The position numbers and the translations under genes are program-made. This document shows, piece after piece, positions 10,457 through 19,521 of a stretch of 51,558 nucleotides of DNA. Position 1 is the stretch's first letter, and each line of letters begins with the position of its first letter. Source of the DNA: Novosphingobium aerophilum (lineage in GTDB: Bacteria; Pseudomonadota; Alphaproteobacteria; Sphingomonadales; Sphingomonadaceae); the NCBI RefSeq assembly GCF_014230305.1, contig NZ_JACLAU010000024.1, forward strand, positions 1 through 51,558. Reading direction: 5' to 3'. The notes below the pieces were generated by a model that saw nothing but the letters and a program-made list of their open reading frames with translations, made no database searches and was not told the DNA's origin.

Positions 10457-12292
10457 ATGCATCCTGCCCCGTTCGTCCGCGTGTTCCTGATTGGCGGGGC
10501 CCTGCTCGCCCTGGCCGCCTGCGCGGGGAGTCCGCGGCCGATAGCCTCCGCACCGGCCCCCACCGCACCTGTCCCGAGCGAACCGGTGACGATCGGAATC
10601 GCCGCGATCAACGATTTCCACGGCAACCTCGAGCCGCCCAAGCAGGCCGCCATGCTGCCCGATGGCCAGGGCGGCACGGCCTCTGTCCCGGCCGGGGGCG
10701 CGGCCTATCTGGCCACCGCCGTGCGCCAGGTGCGCGCCCAGTATCCCCACCACCTGACCATTGCCGCGGGTGACCTGATGGGCTCCAGCCCGCTCGCCTC
10801 GGCCCTGTTCCTGGACGAGCCCGCGGTCGAGGTGATGAACCGCATCGGGCTGGACTTCAACGCGGTGGGCAATCACGAATTCGACTATGGTGTGCCCGAA
10901 CTGCTGCGCAAGCAGAGCGGCGGCTGTGCCCAGCACACCGAGCGCCGGCCCTGCCAGGTCGAGCCGTTCCGTGGGGCGCAGTTCCGCTTCCTGGCCGCCA
11001 ACACGGTGAACCGGGCCGATGGCCGGACCCTCTTCCCGGGCACCGCGCTGCGCAGTTTCGGCAGTGGCCCGGGCAAGGTCACGGTGGGGCTGATCGGCCT
11101 GACCCTGAAGGGCACCAGCGATCTGGTGAACAGCAAGGTCAACGCCGCCGTGGCCTTCAACGACGAGGCCGAGACCGCCAATGCCCTGGTCGGCTCGCTC
11201 AAGGCCCAGGGGGCGGACGCGGTGATCCTGGTCATCCACGAGGGCGGGCGCACCTCCGGCGACCCCGACCCCAACGGCTGCAACGCGCTGTCCGGCGGAA
11301 TCCGGCCGATCCTCGACCGGCTCGACCGGCGGGTCGATCTGGTCATCTCCGGCCACACCCACTGGGCCTATGTCTGCGAGGTGGCCCAGCCCGGGCGGGA
11401 CCAGCCGCTGCTGCTGACCAGCGCCGGGCTGTGGGGCGAATATGTCACCGACATCGCGATCCAGATCGATCCGGTCACGCACCGGATGGTCGGCCGCCGG
11501 GCGAAGAACGTGATCGTCCAGTCCGAAGCCTACAACAGCCCGCTGCGCGCGATCCCCAATTCGGCTGTGGTGCCGCGATTCAGCCCGGACCCGGATATCG
11601 CGGGCTATGTCGCGCGCTACGTCGCGGCATCGCAGGCCTATGTGAAGCGTCCGGTCGGCTGGCTGGCCGAGCCGCTGGAGAAGGCCGAGGGCGATGCCTG
11701 GGGCACCGGCGGGCGCCTGGGCAACCTGATCGCCGACGCCCAGTTGGAGGCCAGCCGCGGCGCGGGGGCCCGGATCGCCTGCACCAACCCCTTCGGCATC
11801 CGCCGCTCGCTGCTGCCGGGGCCCGACCACGTCGTCACCTATGGCGATCTCTACCTGGTGCAGCCGTTCGGTTCCGAGCTGATCACCCTGACCCTGACCG
11901 GGGCGGAGCTGAAGGAAGCGCTGGAACAGCAGCTCGACAAGGATGCGCCGGAGCAGTTGCTCGCCTGTTCGGCCGGGTTCATCCAGACGATCGACCGCAG
12001 CCGCCCGATCGGCGACCGGGTGGTCGGCGCCACGCTCGATGGCGCCCCGATCGATCCCGCCCAATCGTACCGGATCACCGTGAACGCGTACCTCGCCAAT
12101 GGCGGCGACAGCTTCGCCGCCTTCGTCAAGGGACGGGAGCGGACCATCGGGATGACCGACATCGCCGCGCTGGAAGCCTACCTCAAACCGGCCCAGCCGA
12201 TCCGTTCCGCCTCGCGCGAGGTGCGGGTGAAGGACCTGCGGCCCGAGCTCAAGACCAACAATCTGAAGGCTCCGCCCGGGATCACGTACTGA
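10457..12292 (+). CDS. Lipoprotein 5'-nucleotidase / 2',3'-cyclic phosphodiesterase family
   Basis: This 611-residue two-domain metallophosphoesterase removes phosphate from nucleotides or nucleotide sugars outside the cytoplasm. The N-terminus is a lipoprotein signal with lipobox LAAC at about residues 18-21, so the protein is likely membrane-anchored. The metallophosphatase domain shows INDFHGN, GDLMGSSPLAS, GNHEFDYG and GHTHWAY, the canonical metal ligands. The C-terminal 5'-nucleotidase domain has NLIADAQLEASRG and DLYLVQPFGSELITLTLTG; the usual NGGGIR loop appears as NPFGIR, a mild deviation at the substrate pocket. The ATG at 10457 gives the signal sequence directly. The exact nucleotide substrate is not determinable here. 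Confidence 0.93.
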   Translation: MHPAPFVRVFLIGGALLALAACAGSPRPIASAPAPTAPVPSEPVTIGIAAINDFHGNLEPPKQAAMLPDGQGGTASVPAGGAAYLATAVRQVRAQYPHHLTIAAGDLMGSSPLASALFLDEPAVEVMNRIGLDFNAVGNHEFDYGVPELLRKQSGGCAQHTERRPCQVEPFRGAQFRFLAANTVNRADGRTLFPGTALRSFGSGPGKVTVGLIGLTLKGTSDLVNSKVNAAVAFNDEAETANALVGSLKAQGADAVILVIHEGGRTSGDPDPNGCNALSGGIRPILDRLDRRVDLVISGHTHWAYVCEVAQPGRDQPLLLTSAGLWGEYVTDIAIQIDPVTHRMVGRRAKNVIVQSEAYNSPLRAIPNSAVVPRFSPDPDIAGYVARYVAASQAYVKRPVGWLAEPLEKAEGDAWGTGGRLGNLIADAQLEASRGAGARIACTNPFGIRRSLLPGPDHVVTYGDLYLVQPFGSELITLTLTGAELKEALEQQLDKDAPEQLLACSAGFIQTIDRSRPIGDRVVGATLDGAPIDPAQSYRITVNAYLANGGDSFAAFVKGRERTIGMTDIAALEAYLKPAQPIRSASREVRVKDLRPELKTNNLKAPPGITY

Positions 12293-12323
12293 CGGTCCCG
12301 GGCCTGCCGCGACGGTCGCCCGG

Positions 12324-13445
12324 TCAGGTGACCGAACCGAACCCCTCGGCATCGGGCCACAGCGGGGACGCCAGCCCCATGACCTTGAACAGCGTGCCCA
12401 TCTGGCCGGGATCAACCAGCCGCGTGTAGCCCGACAGGATGGCTTCGGCCTGGTCCGGGGCGGCCTCGGCCAGCGCGCGGGCGCGGGTCGGCGCGCCCAG
12501 CGCGTTGAGCCAGGCGCCCTGACCGGTCGTCCCCAGCCAGCGGCAGTCGCGGCTCTCCGCCACGTGACGCAGGGTGGCAAAATCGACCAGTGCGGTCAGA
12601 TCGGCCTCACCCGGGGCTGCGAAGGGATCGGCCCGGGCATGGGCCCGCACGGCCTGGAGGGTCGATCCGTCCTGCGGCGTGTCATAGCCATAATCGATCA
12701 GCAGGGCCGCCCCCCGCTGGGCGACCAGGCGGCCGGCCAGCTCGAAGACCACGGCGGCCGCGCCCGGGCAGGATTCGACGATCGTGCCGACCGCGACGTC
12801 GCGGCGATCCTCCGGCACGGCGGCGTCCATCGGGCGGTCCCCGGCGACCGGGATGAACCCGGTCCCGTCCCAATCGACCAGGCGCTCGCGCCAGCCTGCA
12901 TCGGTGCGGACCATCTGCCGGATCGGCAGGGCATCGAGAAACTCGTTCGCGACGACCAGCAGCGGGCCATCATTCGGCACGGTGGACAGGTCGTGGTGCC
13001 AGCGCGCCTGCGGCACGGCCTCGAGCTGCACCGCCTTCAGCGCGATCGAGCTTTCGACCAGGTGCACGGTGGGTGCCAGCCCGAAGCGGGCCATGGCGCG
13101 GAGCGCATCGCGCGCCAGGGTGCCGCGGCCCGGCCCCAGCTCCACATAATGCACCGGCTGCGGCCGCCCGGCCCGGATCCACAGGTCGGCCAGCCACAGG
13201 CCAACCATCTCGCCGAACACCTGGCTGATCTCGGGCGCGGTGATGAAGTCACCGGTCACGCCCAGCGGATCGCGCGAGGCATAGTAGCGGGCGTTCGCCT
13301 CGCCCATGTAGTGCTGGATGGTGATCGGGCCCTGCGCCGTGATCAGCCGCGCGAAGATCGCCGCAAGGTCCTCCGGCCCGTCCGGGCCGGCCCCGGGCGT
13401 AGCCGTGTCACCGGTCGGAGGCAGGCCCCTGCGCCCGAAGCTCAT
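12324..13445 (-). CDS. SAM-dependent methyltransferase, MidA/NDUFAF7 family
   Basis: This 373-residue member of COG1565 includes human NDUFAF7, which dimethylates an arginine of complex I subunit NDUFS2. The N-terminal block ITIQHYMGEANARYYASRDPLGVTGDFITAPEISQVFGEMVGLW and the SAM-binding YVELGPGRGTLARDALRA motif are characteristic, as is ANEFLDALPIRQ further on. The ATG at 13443-13445 overlaps the lgt stop as ATGA, so translation is probably coupled to lgt. A complex I assembly role in bacteria is known only by analogy; no nuo gene is in the window. About 65 residues at the N-terminus before the family core begin with a basic, low-complexity stretch. Confidence 0.9.
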   Translation of the reverse strand: MSFGRRGLPPTGDTATPGAGPDGPEDLAAIFARLITAQGPITIQHYMGEANARYYASRDPLGVTGDFITAPEISQVFGEMVGLWLADLWIRAGRPQPVHYVELGPGRGTLARDALRAMARFGLAPTVHLVESSIALKAVQLEAVPQARWHHDLSTVPNDGPLLVVANEFLDALPIRQMVRTDAGWRERLVDWDGTGFIPVAGDRPMDAAVPEDRRDVAVGTIVESCPGAAAVVFELAGRLVAQRGAALLIDYGYDTPQDGSTLQAVRAHARADPFAAPGEADLTALVDFATLRHVAESRDCRWLGTTGQGAWLNALGAPTRARALAEAAPDQAEAILSGYTRLVDPGQMGTLFKVMGLASPLWPDAEGFGSVT

Positions 13446-14338
13446 GCGGCGCGGTCGGCCATGGCCATGCCGGCCGGGGCCGCGCCAAGCGGACGACGGA
13501 CCAGCGCGATGACGATCAACGCCAGCCCGAGCAGGATCATCGGCACGGTCAGCCACTGCCCCATCGACAGGCCGGTGCGGGCCGCGAACTCCTCGAGCTG
13601 TGCATCGGGTTCACGATAGTATTCGACGAAGAACCGCGCCACGCCATAGCCGCCGACGAAGACGCCGGTCAGCAGGCCCGGACGGAAGCGGACGCGGGTG
13701 GTCCAGAACAGGAGCATCAGCACGATCAGCAGCACCAGCCCTTCCAGCCCCGCCTCATAGAGCTGGCTGGGATGGCGGGCGAGCGGTCCGCCATCGGGGA
13801 AGATCATCGCCCAGGGCACATCCGGCCCGGCCGGGCGGCCCCACAGCTCGCCGTTGACGAAGTTGGCGACCCGGCCGAACAGCAGGCCGAAGGGCACCGC
13901 CACGGCCACATAGTCGCAAACCCGGATGAAGTTCAGTTGGCCGCGCCAGGACACCCAGGCCATGGCCAGGGTGCAGCCGATCAGGCCGCCGTGGAAGCTC
14001 ATCCCCCCTTCCCACAGCTTGATCAGGTCCTGCGGGTGGGTCAGCAGTTGCGGGGCATAGAACGCCGCATAGCCCAGCCGCCCGCCCAGGATCACGCCCA
14101 GCGTGCAATAGAAGAACAGGTCATCGGCATGGCGCTGGGCCATCGGCGCACCGGCATGCTTCAGGGTGCGCGACGTGTGCCAGTAGGCCAGGACGATGCC
14201 GGCGAGATAGGCCAGGCTGTACCAGCGCAAGGTGAAGCTGCCGAGGGCGATCCCCCGGGTCAGGCCCAGGTCGAGCCAGTGGATCGGGGCCCCTTGGGCC
14301 GAAACTTGGGCCGCCGCAGCGGACAGGAGCGAAAGCAC
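13442..14338 (-). CDS. lgt: Prolipoprotein diacylglyceryl transferase
   Basis: Lgt transfers diacylglycerol from phosphatidylglycerol to the lipobox cysteine of prelipoproteins at the inner membrane. The 298-residue sequence has about seven membrane helices, the Lgt signature GRVANFVNGELWGRP, and HPSQLYEAGLEG plus GGMSFHGGLIG, the motifs around essential His and Arg residues. I chose the GTG at 14336-14338 because AAGGGA lies about 10 bases upstream; a second in-frame GTG at 14345-14347 sits too close to that site. The gene is divergent from glnD across roughly 195 bp and overlaps the methyltransferase gene downstream by 4 bp. Several lipoproteins in the window (Pal, the 5'-nucleotidase, the S8 protease) are its expected substrates. 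Confidence 0.95.
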   Translation of the reverse strand: MLSLLSAAAAQVSAQGAPIHWLDLGLTRGIALGSFTLRWYSLAYLAGIVLAYWHTSRTLKHAGAPMAQRHADDLFFYCTLGVILGGRLGYAAFYAPQLLTHPQDLIKLWEGGMSFHGGLIGCTLAMAWVSWRGQLNFIRVCDYVAVAVPFGLLFGRVANFVNGELWGRPAGPDVPWAMIFPDGGPLARHPSQLYEAGLEGLVLLIVLMLLFWTTRVRFRPGLLTGVFVGGYGVARFFVEYYREPDAQLEEFAARTGLSMGQWLTVPMILLGLALIVIALVRRPLGAAPAGMAMADRAA

Positions 14339-14532
14339 GCGGATCACTTCCCTTGCGGATGAGGTGTCTTGTGCTTCTGGCACAGGCTGCCGCGCGATGG
14401 AACCACGGCAATCGGCCCAGGGCCTCGTTCCGCCGCGACATTCCCCGCGAGCCGGCCCGCGGGACTTGTCTGCCGCGCGCGAACGCGTATCTCCAGCAGG
14501 CCCAGACCTTCCCAACCGCGAGCCGCCCTGTC

Positions 14533-17283
14533 TTGACCAGCCCCCGCATTGCCAACCAGCGCGCCATCGTCGAACGCCGGAGCCTGGCCGTGGCGATTGC
14601 CGATCTGGTCGCCGCGCAAGGCGCCGAACGGTCACGGCCCCAGGTGGTCGCCCTGCTGCGCCAGGCCCTGGCGAACGGTCGCGAGGAGATCGCCCGGCGC
14701 CTGGCCGACAAGCCCTCGGCCGGGACCGAGTGCGCCGCGGCCCAGGCCTTCCTGATCGACCAGCTCGTGCGGGTAATCCACGATCACGTGGTCGGCGATG
14801 TCTACCGCGCCTCGAACCGCTCGACCGGGGAACGCATCGCGATCCTGGCGGTCGGCGGCTATGGCCGCGGCGAGATGGCGCCGCATTCCGACGTCGACAT
14901 CGCCTTCATCACCCCGTCGCGCCAGACCGCCTGGTGCGAACAGGTGATCGAGGCGATGCTCTACTTCCTGTGGGACCTGGGGCTGAAGGTCGGCCAGTCG
15001 AGCCGCTCGCTGGACGAGATGGTGCGGATGGCGCGCAGCGATCTGACGATCCGCACCGCCCTGCTCGAAGGCCGCTATGTGTGGGGCGACCAGGACCTCT
15101 ACGAAGAGGCCGAGCTGCGCTTCTGGAACGAGGTCGTCCAGGGCACCGAGCGGCAGTTCGTCGCCGAGAAGCTGGCCGAGCGCAACGAACGGCACAAACG
15201 CCTGGGGGACAGCCGCTACGTGGTCGAACCCAATGTCAAGGAAGGCAAGGGCGGCCTGCGCGATCTGCACACGCTGTACTGGATCGGCAAGTACATCCAC
15301 AAGGTGCGTGACGCCTCCGAGCTGGCCAACGTCGGCCTGCTCACCCCCAACGAGTACCGCGCCTTCCGCCGCGCCGAGGCGTTTTTCTGGGCCGTGCGCT
15401 GCCACCTGCACACCATCACGCGCCGCGCCGAGGACCGGCTGACCTTCGACCTGCAGCGCGAGGTGGCGGCGCGGATGCAGTTCGCCGACCGCCCCGGCAA
15501 AAGCGCGGTCGAGCGCTTCATGCAGTACTTCTTCCTGCATGCGAAGCGCGTCGGCGCGCTGACCGGGGTGTTCCTGGCCCAGCTTGACGAGCAGTTCGCC
15601 CGCAAGCAGCCGCGCGGCCTGCTCGCCGGCTTCCGCACCCGGGCCCGCTCGCTCAAGGGCTACCGCGTGTTCGGCGGCAAGATCAACGTGCCCTCGGACG
15701 ACTGGTTCGCCCAGGACCCGGTGCGCCTGGTCGAGATCTTCGCCCTGGCCGATGCCGAACGGCTGGAGATCCACCCGGAAGCCATGCGCCTGGCCTCGCG
15801 CGATGCCAAGCTGATCGACGCCCGGGTGCGCAAGGACCCGCGCGCCAACGCGCTGTTCCTGGACCTGCTGACCAGCCGCAACGATCCCGAGACCGCGCTG
15901 CGCTGGTTCAACGAGGCGGGGGTATTCGGCCGCTTCGTGCCCGACTTCGGCCGGGTCAACGCGCAGATGCAGTTCGACATGTACCACCACTACACGGTGG
16001 ACGAGCACACGATCCGCGCGATCGGGCTGCTCTCGCGGATCGAGCGCGGCGAGCTGGGGGTCGATCACCCGCTGGCCACCCAGATCCTCCCCAAGATCCA
16101 GTCGCGCCGCGCGCTCTATGCCGCGGTGCTGCTGCACGATATCGCCAAGGGCCGGCGCGGCGACCATTCGGTGCTGGGCGCCGAGGTGGCGTTCAAGCTG
16201 TGCCCGCGCTTCGGCATGGACGAGGGCGAGACCGAACTGGTCGCCTGGCTGGTGCGCCACCACCTGCTGCTCAGCGCCACGGCCTTCAAGCGCGACCTGG
16301 CCGACTGGAAGACGATCAGCGATTTCGTCGGGGTGGTCCAGTCGGTCGAGCGGCTGCGCACCCTGACCCTGCTGACCATCGTCGATATCCGCGCGGTCGG
16401 TCCGGGAGTGTGGAATTCGTGGAAGCGCCAGCTGATCGGTGAGGTCTACGAGCTGTCCGAGGAACGGCTGCGTCTGGGCCATGCCGAGCACGGCCGGGCC
16501 CAGCGCGTCGCGGCGAAGAAGGCCGCGGTCGGCGCCGGGCTGGGGCGCGATGCCGGACTGGTCGAGGCGATCGGCGGCCAGCTTGCCGACGCCTACTGGA
16601 TCGCCGAGCCGGAGGACATCATCGCGATGAACCTGCGGCAACTGAAGCGGGCCAAGGGGGCGCCGCTCGACGTGGCGACCGAATACTACGCGGCGCGCGG
16701 CGCGACCCTGGTCACGGTGATCGCCGCGGACCACCCCGGGCTGTTCTACCGCATCGCCGGGGGCATCCACCTGGCCGGCGGCAACATCATCGACGCCCGC
16801 ATCCACACCGCGCGCAACGGCATGGCGGTGGACAACTTCCTGGTCCAGGACCCGCTGGGGCGGCCGTTCATGGAGGACACCCAGCTCGCCCGACTGCGCA
16901 CCGCGATCGGCGATGCCCTGGCCAACCGGGTCAAGCTGATGCCCCAGCTCGCCGCCCGCCCGCTGGCCCGGCCGCGCGCCGAGCACTTCCCGGTGCGCCC
17001 GCGCGTGGAGTTCGACAACAAGGCCTCGAACCGGTTCACCGTGATCGAGGTCAACGCGCGCGATCGCCCCGCCCTGCTCAACCGCCTGGCCCGCGCCCTG
17101 TTCGAGGCCCGGCTGATCGTCCATTCGGCCCACATCGCCACGTATGGCGAGCGCGCCGCCGACACGTTCTATGTCACCGACGTGCTGGGCGAGAAGATCA
17201 CCGACGCCCCGCGACTCAAGGCGGTCGAGCGGCAGTTGCTCGACGCCGCCGGCGAGGAGACGGTCGAGGTGGAAATCGCCTGA
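14533..17283 (+). CDS. glnD: Bifunctional [protein-PII] uridylyltransferase / uridylyl-removing enzyme
   Basis: GlnD senses glutamine and uridylylates or deuridylylates PII proteins, the top of the nitrogen-regulation cascade. The 916 residues contain the nucleotidyltransferase motif GGYGRGEMAPHSDVDIAF (108-125; metal Asp120 and Asp122), the central GlnD linker, an HD domain (LLHDIAKGRRGDHS, about 533-546) for UMP removal, and two C-terminal ACT domains (about 723 and 834 on) that bind glutamine. The frame stays open upstream to 14353, but family resemblance begins at RIANQRAIVERR, so a TTG at 14533 giving MTSPRIANQR is the likely start. No strong ribosome site precedes it, so the start is less sure than the gene. 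Confidence 0.95.
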   Translation: MTSPRIANQRAIVERRSLAVAIADLVAAQGAERSRPQVVALLRQALANGREEIARRLADKPSAGTECAAAQAFLIDQLVRVIHDHVVGDVYRASNRSTGERIAILAVGGYGRGEMAPHSDVDIAFITPSRQTAWCEQVIEAMLYFLWDLGLKVGQSSRSLDEMVRMARSDLTIRTALLEGRYVWGDQDLYEEAELRFWNEVVQGTERQFVAEKLAERNERHKRLGDSRYVVEPNVKEGKGGLRDLHTLYWIGKYIHKVRDASELANVGLLTPNEYRAFRRAEAFFWAVRCHLHTITRRAEDRLTFDLQREVAARMQFADRPGKSAVERFMQYFFLHAKRVGALTGVFLAQLDEQFARKQPRGLLAGFRTRARSLKGYRVFGGKINVPSDDWFAQDPVRLVEIFALADAERLEIHPEAMRLASRDAKLIDARVRKDPRANALFLDLLTSRNDPETALRWFNEAGVFGRFVPDFGRVNAQMQFDMYHHYTVDEHTIRAIGLLSRIERGELGVDHPLATQILPKIQSRRALYAAVLLHDIAKGRRGDHSVLGAEVAFKLCPRFGMDEGETELVAWLVRHHLLLSATAFKRDLADWKTISDFVGVVQSVERLRTLTLLTIVDIRAVGPGVWNSWKRQLIGEVYELSEERLRLGHAEHGRAQRVAAKKAAVGAGLGRDAGLVEAIGGQLADAYWIAEPEDIIAMNLRQLKRAKGAPLDVATEYYAARGATLVTVIAADHPGLFYRIAGGIHLAGGNIIDARIHTARNGMAVDNFLVQDPLGRPFMEDTQLARLRTAIGDALANRVKLMPQLAARPLARPRAEHFPVRPRVEFDNKASNRFTVIEVNARDRPALLNRLARALFEARLIVHSAHIATYGERAADTFYVTDVLGEKITDAPRLKAVERQLLDAAGEETVEVEIA

Positions 17284-17446
17284 CTTCGCCGCCCTGGCGG
17301 CCCGATCGTGGGAAACCAGCCGGTTACCGTCCGTTTACCATGGCAGGGCCATGAGGCCGGCCGAGGCACCCGATGCATTTTGCCCGCTTCCCCGCGGGCG
17401 CGATTCGCATTAAGGACGCCGCCAGAGCAGTCTTATCGGCGATTAC

Positions 17447-17461
17447 AGGAGAACGAATATA
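17447..17461 (+). promoter_or_regulatory. infC ribosome site with ATA start codon
   Basis: AGGAG (17447-17451) is followed by 7 bases and ATA (17459-17461), the normal Shine-Dalgarno spacing. The first ATG in frame is 28 bases beyond the AGGAG, far too distant to use it. The codons between encode APPPRRM, matching the N-terminus I recall for sphingomonad IF-3. An ATA start would place infC under the known autocontrol by IF-3, which rejects non-canonical start codons. Confidence 0.75.
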
Positions 17462-18001
17462 GCTCCCCCACCCCGGCGTATGTTGCAGCCCCCGGTCAAG
17501 AGCGGGCCGCGCTACAATCATCTCATCCAGTCGGACAAGGTCCGCGTCATCGATGAGAACGGAGAGAACCTTGGCGTGATGTACACGCGCGAGGCGATCG
17601 AGCAGGCGGCGGAAGTCGGCCTGGACCTTGTCGAAGTCTCCCCCAACGCCGATCCGCCGGTCTGCAAGTTCCTCGACGTGGGCAAGTACCGCTACGAGGC
17701 CCAGAAAAAGGCCAACCAGGCGCGCAAGACCCAGAAGACGCAGGAGATCAAGGAGATCAAGATGCGTCCGAACATCGACGATCACGACTATGACGTGAAG
17801 ATGCGCGCGATGCACAAGTTCATCGGCGAGGGCGACAAGGTGAAGGTCACCCTGCGCTTCCGCGGCCGCGAGCTCTCGCACCAGCAGCTCGGCATGAACC
17901 TGCTGCGCCGCGTGCAGGAGGACGTCGCCGAGGTCGCCAAGATCGAGGCCTATCCCCGCATGGAAGGTCGCCAGATGCTGATGGTGATCTCGCCGAAGTA
18001 A
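17459..18001 (+). CDS. infC: Translation initiation factor IF-3, ATA start
   Basis: IF-3 binds the 30S subunit, prevents 50S joining and proofreads the start codon and initiator tRNA. The 180 residues contain the N-terminal domain ([26 protein letters not shown]...[27 protein letters not shown]), a lysine-rich linker and the C-terminal domain ([20 protein letters not shown]...[12 protein letters not shown]). The start is set at ATA 17459 because the AGGAG motif is correctly spaced only for that codon and the extra residues fit the family. Rare start codons (AUU in E. coli) are a conserved autoregulatory device of infC. The alternative ATG at 17480 would give 173 residues. An intrinsic terminator follows at 18030. 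Confidence 0.93.
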   Translation: MAPPPRRMLQPPVKSGPRYNHLIQSDKVRVIDENGENLGVMYTREAIEQAAEVGLDLVEVSPNADPPVCKFLDVGKYRYEAQKKANQARKTQKTQEIKEIKMRPNIDDHDYDVKMRAMHKFIGEGDKVKVTLRFRGRELSHQQLGMNLLRRVQEDVAEVAKIEAYPRMEGRQMLMVISPK

Positions 18002-18029
18002 GCGGGCGGCTTACCGCCGGTCTGTAGAG

Positions 18030-18053
18030 GGCGCTCCTGCGGGGGCGCCTTTT
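18030..18053 (+). terminator. Rho-independent terminator of infC
   Basis: GGCGCTCC (18030-18037) pairs with GGGGCGCC (18042-18049) around TGCG with one G-U pair, followed by TTTT and a further T-rich stretch. It ends the infC transcript, so infC appears monocistronic on its 3' side. Confidence 0.85.
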
Positions 18054-18388
18054 GCTTTTGGGGTACAACGGCCTGGGTCAAACGCCGGTGCTGAGTCATG
18101 CACCGACCAAGTCACCGGATCGTCGCTCTGGACTTGCCAGGGGCCAGCTTGTCTTTGAGGCGTCGCGAATCAAAAAGACTGGGTCGAGAAACAGCCCCAG
18201 GACGACGGGCCAAGTTGGCTTTCCGCTATCAGCTGCAAGAAATGCGACACGCCGATGCGGGGAGCTCATTGACCTAGCCACCCAATCCCTAGGACTCGTT
18301 CAGTCCGACCCTGTAAAGGCATGTCCTCAGCGACAGCCACATAGTGGCAAGCGGATGGGTCGCGCCCCGGCGCCAGCTCTGTTTCACG
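18054..18388. other. Gene-free stretch at the edge of an AT-rich patch
   Basis: No gene, repeat or RNA is recognised. Plus-strand frames here lack ribosome sites and family resemblance and spill into the opposite-strand gene at 18389. Base composition falls from strongly GC-rich to nearly balanced along this stretch, suggesting an insertion boundary or decayed sequence. Confidence 0.5.
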
Positions 18389-18850
18389 CTATTCAACCGC
18401 CGTTACCATCGGAAAGACGTTTCGAATGGTGTCCGGAGGACATACCAACAAGGGGGACTTTTCGGTCATCAATGCCTTTTCAGTCAATACGCCTTGAAAT
18501 ACAACCAAATCTCCACCATCAAAATAGACCTCTATCGGCTCAGATCTGCCAGTATATTTCACAGATCTGACGAGATATGTATTTGAGCATTCACTCAAAA
18601 ATCCATATCCATCGGTCGGTTTGATTTTTATGAATGGCTGATAATCTAGCGTTTTTATCGCCACATATCTATATTTTTCATCTACTCTCTTGTATTTTGT
18701 GTCTGGCAGACGCTTTTTTACTTTTTCCCCGCCAAATCTAATCCAATGGGCTCCGCCTGAGCCGTTTTCAACAATCTTCTTTTCAATAATTTTGTATGCG
18801 GTGGCGATCATTATCGCAATTAAGGCAAGTACAAAGCATAGACGACCCAT
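18389..18850 (-). CDS. AT-rich orphan, single-span membrane protein
   Basis: A frame of about 153 residues begins MGRLCFVLALIAIMIATAYK: one N-terminal membrane helix (residues 3-20) followed by a lysine-rich soluble part with KKRLPDTKYKRVDEKYRYVAI and a C-terminal region containing two cysteines. I do not recognise a family. Codon usage is strikingly different from every neighbour: many A/T-ending codons, lysines and isoleucines, whereas the flanks are GC-rich. That points to recent acquisition. The start is uncertain: ATG 18848-18850 puts the helix at the N-terminus, while an in-frame TTG at 18887-18889 would add 13 residues; neither has a good ribosome site. It could be a decaying or unexpressed gene. 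Confidence 0.5.
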   Translation of the reverse strand: MGRLCFVLALIAIMIATAYKIIEKKIVENGSGGAHWIRFGGEKVKKRLPDTKYKRVDEKYRYVAIKTLDYQPFIKIKPTDGYGFLSECSNTYLVRSVKYTGRSEPIEVYFDGGDLVVFQGVLTEKALMTEKSPLLVCPPDTIRNVFPMVTAVE

Positions 18851-18949
18851 AAGCGGCTCATTTGGAAAAAGTAAGAGCTTAGGAGACAAAAATAGTCATT
18901 ATAACTGAGGAATTGTCATTTTGGCTTTTGGCCTTACACTCAAGGGAGG

Positions 18950-19483
18950 CTACCCCTTCCACTCGCGCCGCTCCTCGGCGGCGCGCAGGACCTCGTAGCT
19001 GACCTGAAGCTTGCGGAACTGCTCGGCGGCGGCGGCGTCGCCGGGCTTGACGTCGGGGTGGACCTCCTTGGCCTTGGCCCGCCAGGCCTTCTTCACCGCC
19101 TCGAAATCGGCATCGGGATCGAGCCCCAGCACCTCGAGCGCCTTCATCTCGTCGCGGCTGCGCGAGCCGTCGCCCGATCCGCCCCAGCCGTAGTGCGCGG
19201 CTTCCTTGTAGCCGGAATTGTCCGAGGTTTCGCGCTGCTCGCGCGCGGCAGCCTCCTCGGCGGTGAGGCCGGCGAAGTAATCCCAGCCCGAATTGTACTC
19301 GGCCGCGTGCTGCTGGCAGAAATACCAGCGGTCCGGACTGTTGGGGCTTTTGGGCGCCGGGCAATCGCCCTTCTCATGGCAACCGGCGCGGTCGCACATG
19401 CGCACCGGGGCCGCGTCGCTAGCGCTGCCGTAGCCGCGCCAGCGCGGGAATCCCCAGTCATTCGATCGGCGGGCGCGGCTCAT
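18950..19483 (-). CDS. J-domain (DnaJ-like) protein
   Basis: This 177-residue protein has a C-terminal J domain: ALEVLGLDPDADFEAVKKAWRAKAKEVHPD is followed by KPGDAAAAEQFRKLQVSYEVL, with the HPD tripeptide that stimulates Hsp70 ATPase. The N-terminal half contains a putative metal-binding segment, CDRAGCHEKGDCPAP, and a further Cys-His pair (FCQQHAAEY) about 25 residues later, a layout often seen in alphaproteobacterial J-domain proteins of unknown client. No glycine/phenylalanine-rich region or DnaJ zinc domain is present, so it is a type III J protein. The ATG at 19481-19483 starts MSRARRSND. It follows the tol-pal genes on the same strand after a 38-bp gap. Confidence 0.88.
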   Translation of the reverse strand: MSRARRSNDWGFPRWRGYGSASDAAPVRMCDRAGCHEKGDCPAPKSPNSPDRWYFCQQHAAEYNSGWDYFAGLTAEEAAAREQRETSDNSGYKEAAHYGWGGSGDGSRSRDEMKALEVLGLDPDADFEAVKKAWRAKAKEVHPDVKPGDAAAAEQFRKLQVSYEVLRAAEERREWKG

Positions 19484-19521
19484 GATTGTAAAGATAGAGC
19501 CCCTGACCCGCCGTTCGCAAG

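Noticed and set aside
18344..18586. Plus-strand frames opposite the AT-rich orphan gene
   Set aside because: AT-rich sequence opens frames on both strands. The minus-strand frame was preferred because it has a plausible membrane helix and longer, better-formed protein; the plus frames do not.
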